Of a DNA stretch of 64,000 bases, positions 56,101-64,000 are shown piece by piece. Both the position numbers and the translations under genes were made by a program. Each line of letters begins with the position of its first letter. Within the stretch, counting starts at the first letter, position 1. This DNA is from Paroedura picta (Eukaryota > Chordata > Lepidosauria > Squamata > Gekkonidae), in NCBI RefSeq assembly GCF_049243985.1, contig NC_135369.1, forward strand, positions 26,086,765 to 26,150,764, in the 5' to 3' direction. A model generated the notes under the pieces. That model saw only the letters and a program-made list of their open reading frames with translations, did no database searches and was not told the origin of the DNA.

Positions 56101-58695
56101 CCATGCGAGGACTTACTGCCTTCCGGACTCCTTACGGGGAATGTTAGCAGGCAAAGGCAGGCCAGAATGGTGACCATGGAGTCTTTCTTGGTTCTTCTTG
56201 CCAGGTGACTTTTCTCCATGAAGAAGCTAGGCCCACTCACCAGAAGGATGCTAATGCCGAACCAAAAAGCGGAGGCAGGGTTCAAAGGAAATCTGCCAAG
56301 GTGGCTGCCTACTACCTGCATGAGCTGGCCAATGAGGAACTGGTCAAGGAATGGCCAAAGAGGAAAGTCCTGCAGGATCTTGTTCCTGATGACCGGAAGG
56401 TACGAGAATAGATTGACTGGCGTTCCCTGGTTTTGACTTTCACTGTTGCTCTGTGACTGTGTTCTTTTATCTGAGATATATAGATCTGACGTTCTGCCTA
56501 ATAAGAGAAGACAGTTGGGCTAGACTTAACAACCTTCAGCAAGCACTGCCTAAATAAATATGCAGCTTGCATCAGTAAGCCGGTGTGGTGTTGTAGCGGT
56601 TAAGAGGAGCGGCCTCTGATCTAGAGTGCTGGGTTTGATTCCCCACTCCTTCACATGCAGCCTGACATGTAAGCTGTTTTTGAGGCTCCTTTGGGTACAA
56701 AATCCCAGTTCTTTTTCTTCTAAGAATAGCAGTTTTTCTTATTTAGCACCAACCTAGGAGAGTGTTCCCGAAGTGTTAGGGAGTCTGCAGAGAGAGAGGT
56801 TTATGCACAAACTTTTGTTGCTTCTGTTGGAAAGTCATATCCAGTCTCCTAGTTGTGTATGTTCATTTTTCACCTTAGTGAAATCTTAACAGTCTTCATT
56901 AGATACAAGTGAGATTCTGGATGTTCTGAGAAGGGCAGTTGGGTTTGGTGCGTCTCCATGATTATTGCTCCTCTTGACTGGGTTTGGAGCTTCCTATGAC
57001 CGTGGAAGGAGGCTGTTTATAACAGTTGCGTTAACTGTTTTAGATGGGGACTGCCTCCATTGCAGGTGTCTCCAGGACTTTCCAGTTGCTGCTGTTCATG
57101 CTGCCTTCTGGATTTACTCTCTCCTGTTTCAGCTGAAGTACACTCGGCCAGGGCTGCCCACTGTAAGCCAGGAGGTTCTGTGCAAGTGGAAATCAGAAAT
57201 AAAGATGTACCGACGGATCCACTGCCCCAACCAGGTAACCGTGGAAGGCCATGCTTGGCTAGGCAGTGCACAATGAAGCTACCAGCTTTTTGTGGTCAGC
57301 TGGCTTGCTGACGCCATAGCTCTCAGTTTCTGGCTACCCATGTTGTAAGGGGAGGAAGGTGTCAGGACTGAAGTGCCCAAAAAGTGCCAAATGCAGGCTG
57401 ATGAGTGAGCTTCTCATAGTTTCATTTCCAGCTTAAATTTTCTGAAAAAATAACTCTGTAGCCCCCAGCTGCATCTATTGCTGCTGCTGGCAGCCAAGGT
57501 CTTCAGCCTTCCTTCTAGTTTCATGACAAACTTCTTCACTTGCAGCCACTGGCCCAGAGATCTGCTGGCTTCAGGCCTTGAGCTATGTCAGGGTGGCAAT
57601 TGATTTCCAATGTGCCTTTTTCTTGTCTTGCTCCAGGGTTGTGAATGTGTCTACAGCAGCATCTCAGGACTCAAGTCCCACCTAGGGAATTGCACCCTGG
57701 TATGTGTACCAGTTCTTCCTTAAGGTTAGGCACAGTTTTGCATGCTATGTATTGAGATCATGGTAGAGCCTTCTGCCCTGGCATACAGCTGTAGCCAACC
57801 AGCTCCAAGGAGACATGGCCTCACCTCCTGCCCTAGACAGAGCTACTGACCTACCTGGAGAAGCAATCCCAAGGGACCCAAAGCTGGTTCTCACCTCCTT
57901 TAGTATTGAGTCACTGTTGGGAAGGTTCTGAAAATTGTTTCCCCTCCTCTACCTATAGGGCGAGTTTGTGGCTGGAAAGTACAAGTGTCTGCTGTGTGAA
58001 AAGGAGTTTGTGTCTGAGAGTGGAGTCAAATACCACATTAACACGGTCCATGCTGAGGTGAGAAATGTGTGGCACAGGGGAGCAGGGTGGACCTCCCTCC
58101 CTGGCCCATGTTTGCTTATCCTTCCTGCTTTGGGATGAGCATGTGAGTGCCGACTCTGGCCATTGGTCAGTTACATTACCAGTTATGACTGCCGGGGGCT
58201 TTCCAGGGTCTCAGCAGACAGAAGTTGTTCCTATCCCTTGTGGCAAGAGATTCTTTAACTGGAGCTGCCAGGGATGGGAAGTAGGCATATCTGTCCCACA
58301 TGCTCTGTCCCACAGAAGAAGACTTCACTCTAGTTGTGTAGGTAATGGCAGCTGATCAAGCAGGGCAGCAAATCAAAGGCGCCTGCTTGACGCCGTCGTG
58401 TACGTCTTCCTCTCAGGACTGGTTTGACGTTAACACCCACACCACCAAGAGCTTCGAGAAGCGGATGAAGATGTGGCAGAGAGAAGGGGAGCAGAAGCGG
58501 CAGCGCAAGAAGTACCTCTCGAGCCGCAGCCGCAAGAAACGGCTCAGGACTGTGTCTCCAAAGAAGGCCCCTCGGGCAGGGGTGGAGCAGAAGGGGAAAG
58601 GGGGCCGCTCTCACCTTGTGGACAGCGAAAGCAGGAGCAGTGGAGAAGAGGATGCTCACCCTCTGAAACCTGGTCACAAAAGGGGGAGGAAATAA
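50183..58695 (+). CDS. ZNF512: Zinc finger protein 512
   Basis: Fourteen coding exons: 50183-50212, 50427-50488, 51338-51546, 52290-52373, 52929-53012, 53657-53781, 54241-54327, 55129-55227, 55683-55850, 56205-56399, 57133-57234, 57637-57699, 57959-58057, 58417-58695. All are GT-AG and in phase, giving 561 residues (human about 567). Exons 3-14 match ZNF512 by eye ([17 protein letters not shown], the fingers, [19 protein letters not shown]-terminal KRGRK). Exons 1-2 are inferred from splice sites and phase and encode a Gly/Arg-rich start. Six fingers alternate C2HC and C2H2: 175-196, 203-224, 257-279, 293-314, 412-434, 446-467; fingers 3 and 5 span exon joins. The C-terminal tail is Lys/Arg-rich, fitting a nuclear, nucleic-acid-binding protein; its detailed role is poorly known. 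Confidence 0.95.
50690..51165 (-). mobile_element. CR1 LINE fragments, antisense, in ZNF512 intron 2
   Basis: 50826-51165 follows the CR1 at 18589-19000 in order: GCTATCTAGTCCAACCCTCT, CACCATCTCCTTAGGCAATC, ACTGCTGAACTACTCTGACT and TATCATGTCTCCTCTCAACC. The part at 50690-50825 resembles the fragment at 9483. Confidence 0.8.
52530..52650 (+). repeat. tRNA-derived SINE, 3' part, sense
   Basis: GATGATATGAAAGGCCCCAG, CTGTCTGAGAAGACAATACT and CATAGACCAATGGCC follow the SINE at 16148. In ZNF512 intron 4. Confidence 0.55.
54343..54580 (-). mobile_element. Vingi/RTE-like LINE 3' part, antisense
   Basis: The minus-strand frame reads [19 protein letters not shown] and [19 protein letters not shown], the C terminus of BovB/Vingi-like LINEs, and ends at GTTGTTGTTAG with the same 3' end as 36105-36260. 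In ZNF512 intron 7, 16 bp after exon 7. Confidence 0.8.
54825..55025 (-). repeat. 5S rRNA-derived SINE, antisense
   Basis: GGTGGGTCTCCCATTCAAAT, GACCCTGCTTAGCTTTGGAG and CCAGATGAGATTGGGCTAGC are reversed 5S words. The left part TCTTATGGCGACGCCTAGTG is the BovB-like tail. In ZNF512 intron 7. Confidence 0.8.
55282..55417. mobile_element. Palindromic hAT-type MITE, copy E
   Basis: 136 bp. Exact 8-bp target duplication GCTCAGGG at 55274-55281 and 55418-55425. In ZNF512 intron 8, 54 bp after the exon. Confidence 0.9.
56576..56722 (+). repeat. tRNA-derived CORE-SINE, sense, internally deleted
   Basis: AGCCGGTGTGGTGTTGTAGC, GGGTTTGATTCCCCACTCC, then straight to the tail TGTAAGCTGTTTTTGAGGCT. In ZNF512 intron 10. 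Confidence 0.65.
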
Positions 58696-58696
58696 A
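58691..58696 (+). terminator. ZNF512: AATAAA overlapping the ZNF512 stop; main signal may be at 59199-59204
   Basis: The stop codon TAA lies inside an AATAAA, so a very short 3' UTR is possible. A second AATAAA at 59199-59204 would give a 3' UTR of about 520 bases and is the more usual arrangement. Which is used cannot be told from sequence. Confidence 0.4.
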
Positions 58697-59254
58697 GCTC
58701 CAGCTGCAGCCCTCAAGAGGAAGTGGCAGAGCAGGCCGCATCCTGGAAACTTGGCATGCAGGATGAGGGGGGAGGGCCCGGGCATCCGCAGAGAAAGCCA
58801 GCCAGTGATTCTGAGTTCTGCTGTGGCCCTTTGGACAGTTAGATGGGTATAAGCCCCGTTGACCTTGGTGGGATTTACTTATACATGCACAGCATTGATC
58901 TTTTTCTCCTTCCAAAGTACTCTGGCTGCTGGTTTGCTTGCTGGCACCTTGAACAATAAGCCCAGTCTGAAGGGATGGCATTTCCTTCTGCAGCATCTCT
59001 ACAACTGCAAAGCTTTGCAGTGGTCGACTTGTTAATTGTATAAAACGTTATTTTCCTGGTCCTGGATTCCAGGGATGAGGTTGGGAGGGGGGTTAAAAGG
59101 AGAGGGGGAACGAGAGGGTGTAAGAAGAGATACAGGGTCAGGGGAGCTGTGTTCTTTAACACAAATGCAAGGTCAAGCAGTGGCTCTGAGCCAGGGTTAA
59201 TAAATGGAACCTTCCTATTCAAAGGCAGTACACCTCTGAAATGTGTTGAGAGGC

Positions 59255-59572
59255 AACATCATAGAAGGACTTGTCCTCTGGATGCTGCTTGTTGGCCTTC
59301 CAGGCCGCTGTGTAAAACAGGATGCTGGACTAGAGGGACGATTGGTCTTAGTACCCTTCCTATGTTCCTATGCCAGTTGTTCCTCAGACCCAAGCTGCAT
59401 GAACATTAGAGGCGATGGGGCAGCTGTCCTTCGTGCTGGGCCATGTTACAAAAGACTCCACAAAAGGACCGGAACAGCGCCACCTTCATAGGCAACCTGC
59501 ATAGTGCAGGGGGTTGGGCTAGATGACCCATGAGGTCCCTTCCAACTCTATTATTCTATGATTCTATGAAAT
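59255..59572 (+). mobile_element. CR1 LINE 3' ends, sense
   Basis: First piece at about 59255-59390 (TGTTGGCCTTCCAGGCCGCT, GATGCTGGACTAGAGGGACG). Second at about 59505-59572 (GGGGGTTGGGCTAGATGACC, ending TTATTCTATGATTCTATGA). Confidence 0.75.
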
Positions 59573-61069
59573 GGTTGCCCATCTATGTTGCTTCTCATTG
59601 GTCCTGGGGATAAAGTTCCCCTTTCATCTTTGCCATTAAGTAACCAGGAAGGCTTTTGTACTGAAACTGTGATGGAAGACATTTCGGGACAGCTCAGCGT
59701 GTCTTTGTTCACCCAGTGGGAGAATTTATGATATTCATTACGACAAACTTGGTTCACAGGCAGGAGAGGAGCAGCACTGAAATTTTTGGAAGCTAATCTT
59801 AGCTCACTGGAGAGTCAGGTGGGTCGCCATGTTGGTCTGAAGCAGCAGAACGAAGTTGGACTCCCGTAGCACCTTTGAGGCCAACAGAGTTTTATTCAGG
59901 GTTGAAACTTTCGCACGCGTCCGAAGCTTCCACCTTGAATAAATCATAGCTCAGGGCCCAGAAGCAGGAGAAAAACTCTCTCTTTATGAACTTTCCAGGG
60001 AGCATCTGGATCGCTGTAGCCCAGGAGTACCTTTATGTTTGTTAAAGGCATAGCACTCACATTCATCTATCGATACAGAGAGCATTCTTGACAGATCAGT
60101 AAAAGATTTCTAGAACAAGAAAAGTCCCAGATTCCTCTTCTGCCCATCCCCCTGCCATTTCTTAGCTGAATAGTCTGTCAGCCTCACCATTTCTGCACAT
60201 CTCAGCTCTTCATAAGCCATCCTTTAGGTGAGAAATGCCATTTAGTTGCTGTAATAATTTTGGCTGCAGTCAGCATTTTCTCTGCAATTGTGTAACGGTT
60301 GTTATTAATGTGTTCCTTAAGAAATCGAAGCATCCCTTCCAGCGGGTCCAAAGGTATTGAACGACTAGTCAGAATTACTATTCCGAGACAATGTCAACCT
60401 ACATGTACAAAAACTGCAGCTCCCTGGTGATTTTCTTTAATGCTTGTACAGAGAGGCAAAACAGTACAATAAATTATCAAGCTGAATCAGACGGTATAAC
60501 GTTTCACTGACTCATTTGTCCCTGAAATTAATTCTGGAAGATCTCTCATGTTTAGATCACCTGATCAATTCTAGACAGACTCCCTTTCCAATTTTAGCAT
60601 TATGAAAATTAAAGCTGCTGATTGCCCTGTTGAGAAACATCCACAGAATTGATGGGCTATATAAAAGGTTCCCTTATAGGCAAGGAGCAGATCTCTGGAG
60701 CTGTTACAAAATGAGTGGGTGGGGAAGGCTTAAGTCCCGTCCCCATGTATGCTGCTTGAACAGGCCTTCTGTATACCTGGAAATTTACTATTATCAAAAA
60801 CTCCCAGCACACATCAGGCAGGACATGGGAGTGGAAAGACACAACAGTTGTGTGTTTAAGCCCTCAGCTCTTTTCTGCACCTTTTCCAGCAATGCCCTTT
60901 TATTTTTGAGAATGGGTAACAACGGTGTGGCCCAGCATTGAAAGGGCGTCTCCCCCATCGATTAATATTGCAAATGGTACAGTAACTCCATTCTGTTGTC
61001 AGCTCACATTGCCTGTATTTGTGTGCAGCAGGTCTCCACCCTGACATGCATGGCCCAGGCTAGCCTGAT
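59573..61069. other. Intergenic, mostly unrecognised
   Basis: 59810-59950 holds the same unnamed repeat as 35265 (GGTCTGAAGCAGCAGAACGA, CGTAGCACCTTTGAGGCC). 59960-61060 looks repeat-derived and AT-rich but I could not assign it. No gene supported. Confidence 0.4.
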
Positions 61070-61250
61070 CTCATCAGGTGCAAAGCAGGGTCATCCCTGG
61101 TCAGCCTTTGGAAGGGCCATGAGTCCAGGGTCACTATGCAGAGGCAGGCAACAGCAAGCTACCTCTGAATGTCTCTTGCCTTGAAAACCCTACCTGGGTC
61201 TCCGTAAGTCAGCTGTGACTTGACAGCCAAAAAAGAAAAGAACAAGGGGC
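61070..61250 (+). repeat. 5S rRNA-derived SINE, sense
   Basis: CTGATCTCATCAGGTGCAAA and GCAGGGTCATCCCTGGTCAG are shifted 5S words, and the tail TCCGTAAGTCAGCTGTGACT with TGACAGCC is BovB-like. Confidence 0.7.
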
Positions 61251-61283
61251 CTCCAAACTGAACGAAAGACAGAATAGACCAGT

Positions 61284-61365
61284 GGTTCTCAGCCTGGGGG
61301 TCGGGACCCCTTTGGCGATTGAATGACCCTTTCACAAGGGTTGTGGCAGGGTGAGCAGCTTAGCT
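61284..61365 (+). mobile_element. hAT (Charlie-like) end fragment
   Basis: CAGTGGTTCTCAGCCTGGGG, GTCGGGACCCCTTTGGCGAT and GAATGACCCTTTCACAAGGG form the typical end of a Charlie-like hAT element. The other end is missing. Confidence 0.6.
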
Positions 61366-61420
61366 GGGGGGGGGCATCCACACAACAGCCTTGCGGGGTA
61401 GATTGAGATAGAGTGTTCAT

Positions 61421-63850
61421 GACGCTGAAAAAGCTTTTGACAAGGTGCAATGGAAGTTCCTACTGGCCACGCTTACCCAACTAAAATGTGGGGACAATTT
61501 TTGGAACCTAATTAAGCATGTATACTCAAAGCAGGAGGCAAGAATCTTGGTTAATGGAATGTTAACTAAAGAGCCTCTTGTGGCGCAGAGTGGTAAGGCA
61601 GCCGTCTGAAAGCTTTGCCCATAAGGCTGGGAGTTCAATCCTAGCAGCCGGCTCAAGGTTGACTCAGCCTTCCATCCTTCCGAGGTCGGTAAAATGAGTA
61701 CCCAGCTTGCTGGGGGGTAAACGGTAATGACTGGGGAAGGCACTGGCAAACCACCCTGTATTGAGTCTGCCATGAAAACGCTAGAGGGCGTCACCCCAAG
61801 GGTCAGACATGACTCGGTGCTTGCACAGGGGATACCTTTACCTTTACCTTAACTAAAGACCCTATCCAAATTGGGAAGGGAACCAGACAAGGATGTCCGC
61901 TATCCCCCCTACTATTTAACCTGGTATTGGAGTCACTAGCTAGTAAAATTCGAGCAAACGCAAAGCTCTCGGGACTTACGATTGCGGGAGAAGAATTTAA
62001 ATTTAAAAGCTATGCTGATGATGTTGTTTGTGTATTAACTAATCCAAGCACCACCTTAGAATTGTTGTTCGAAGAGATAAACACTTTTGGGAAACACTCT
62101 GGATACAAGATAAATCTCTCTAAAACCAAGGTTATGCTACTTGGCATGTCAGACTTGAATATAGAGATAATCAAAAGGGCACTAAGGTGTGAGATTAACC
62201 CTAAAAAGGTCAAATATCTAGGAGTCCAAATTGGAAACTGCTCTGATACCTTGTTTGCTAACAACTACGGGGAGCTCTGGTCACAAATCCAACAGGACAT
62301 TAAGAAGTGGAACAGCTTGAACCTTTCGTGGTCAGCAAGAATGGCCACAGTAAAAATGTCAATATTACCAAAATTTAACTTCCTCTTTCAAACTCTGCCA
62401 ATAGATATTAACGACTGTGGTAAATAAATGGCAGTCTGAAATAAATAAGTTCATTTGGAACTATAAGAGGCCAAGAATTGCCTTTAAAATCCTACAAGAT
62501 GACAAGAAGAGAGGGGGACAGGGTGTCCCAAATCTAAAATTATATCTACATGCGGCAACACTGACAGCAGTGGCAGACTGGATAATTGATCCAATGACAA
62601 GAGATTTGGTGCTGGAAAAGGTAGATAGTAAGCAAAGCCTCCATGAAATGCTCTGGCCCTCTCTGAAAACAAAAGGAAAGGAAAAACCTAAGGTCAACTT
62701 CTGGACAAGATCTCTTCTAAAGATTTGGAATAAATACAAAACAAGACTTTGCTCCTCATCATATTTACTGAAATCGCCAATAGAGGCGTATTTTTCCAGA
62801 CAGCAGCAAAAAAGAATAACATGCCCAATGTACAAGGACTTGTTAACGAGAACAGGTGAGCTCAAGAGTCTGCAAGAATTAAACAAAGAAGGATATGAGC
62901 TACGATGGATGGAGTATAACCAACTGAAAGTTAGACTAAAAACAGACTTTGAGATTCGAGTGGACAAAAACTCGCCTCTTAGTGATTTTGAAAACATGTT
63001 ATTGCTCAAAAAACCATACCTACAGGGCCAGATCTATAAACTTCTTTTGAAATATGAGACTGAGTTAGAACAAGTAAAGAATTGTATGATTAAATGGATG
63101 CAAAACCTGGGCTCCATAATTGATATGGAGGAATGGGAACGAGTTTGGATCAAAATCCCTAAACAAACCAACTGCCAAATTTTAAGGGAAAACTGGTATA
63201 AGATGTTTTATAGATGGTATATTACTCCAAAGGTCATTGCAAAAATCTCAGATAGGTTTGATAATAAATGTTGGAAATGTCATAAAGCAGTAGGTTCTTT
63301 TTATCACATGTGGTGGAATTGTGAGAAAGCAAAAAAGTATTGGGTTAAAATACATATGGTGTTACAGGAAATATTTAAAATGCGATACCCAATGAAGCCT
63401 GAATCTATGTTGCTAAGCTTCCACCCAAGTGCTTTACCAACTACCTCTAGAATCCTCTTCTTCCATGCAACTACGGCGGCACGGTTGGTGTGGGCGAAGC
63501 ACTGGAAGGTGACTGAGACTCCAACTATTTCTACATGGCTTGATAAATTAGCGGACTTAGCAAAAATGGCAAGATTCACTAACATGGTTAAGAAGAGATC
63601 TCCGGAAGAATATGATGAGCAGTGGAGTGATTATTTGGACTTTCTTAAGAAAGACAGCAGTAACTGTTAGAGTAAGACCAATATGTAATGGGAACTGACT
63701 ATATATCTCTTGAGATAATATCAGACTACATCAAGTATGATATACGTGCATTGATGACACTTATCAGCTGGTCGCTTTTTTGTTTTTTATTTTTCTGTAA
63801 ATGCTTTTTATAAGAACAAATAACAATTTAAAAAATTGATAAAAAAAAAA
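61421..63850 (+). mobile_element. L1 LINE, 5'-truncated, 3'-complete, carrying a SINE
   Basis: ORF2 C-terminal half. The RT part resumes after the SINE with GKGTRQGCPLSPLLFNLVLE and the catalytic box SYADDVVCV; a frame at 61927-62427 overlaps the next at 62417-63670 by 11 bases, meaning one frame break near 62415. The second frame runs 417 residues through YLLKSPIEAYF and the knuckle CWKCHKAVGSFYHMWWNC to its stop. A 3' UTR follows, ending in a 10-A tail at 63841-63850. Target duplication GATAGAGTGTTCAT (61407-61420) and GATAGAATGTTCAT (63851-63864), one mismatch, points to a fairly recent insertion. Confidence 0.93.
61573..61848 (+). repeat. Sauria-type tRNA SINE inserted in the L1
   Basis: 276 bp from GCCTCTTGTGGCGCAGAGTG, through the B box GGGAGTTCAATCC, to the ACCTTT-repeat tail. 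Exact 11-bp target duplication TTAACTAAAGA at 61562-61572 and 61849-61859. Younger than the L1 it interrupts. Confidence 0.93.
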
Positions 63851-64000
63851 GATAGAATGTTCATCTGTCTGGAGCAGCGGAAAAGAGCGAGATCGGCATG
63901 GTGGCACAAGAGGCAGAACTGAACTGAGAAACCTCGGGGGGAAAAACAATTTATATACAATCCTGAACAATGGATCTTCACTCCGTTGGTCAGTTTTGGT

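Overview
The window looks like nuclear DNA of a squamate reptile (a lizard). Its genes have short exons and canonical GT-AG introns, and the gaps are packed with the usual squamate repeats: CR1, L1, L2-like and Vingi/RTE-like LINEs, Sauria-type tRNA SINEs, 5S-rRNA-derived SINEs, MIR-like CORE-SINEs and many short non-autonomous DNA transposons. I cannot name the species.

Layout. 1-1160: the last exon of a flavin monooxygenase of the FMO GS-OX-like type (+), with its poly(A) signal. 1161-6214: intergenic repeats. 6215-7243: an intact one-exon class A GPCR (-), closest by eye to LPAR5-like lipid receptors. 7244-13270: intergenic repeats. 13278-25100: a six-exon beta-galactoside alpha-2,6-sialyltransferase (-), whose exons join in frame to a 459-residue type II Golgi enzyme; its motifs mix ST6GAL1 and ST6GAL2 features. 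25100-35133: gene-free, with a decayed L1 and several SINEs. 35134-49912: GPN1 (-), 14 coding exons, 368 residues. 50183-58695: ZNF512 (+), 14 coding exons, 561 residues, starting 270 bp from the GPN1 start codon on the opposite strand, so the two probably share a CpG-rich divergent promoter. 58700-64000: gene-free, ending in a 5'-truncated, rather young L1 that carries a later SINE insertion.

The genes are not an operon-like pathway. GPN1 (GTPase for RNA polymerase II assembly and import) and ZNF512 (nuclear zinc-finger protein) are linked by the shared promoter. The sialyltransferase, GPCR and monooxygenase are independent tissue genes.

Most notable points: the possible third ST6GAL-family paralog, the head-to-head GPN1/ZNF512 pair, five full palindromic hAT-type MITEs with target-site duplications whose arms carry a ZNF143-like core, a 326-bp hAT element with an NRF1-like cluster, and a TTAA-flanked MITE inside a GPN1 intron.
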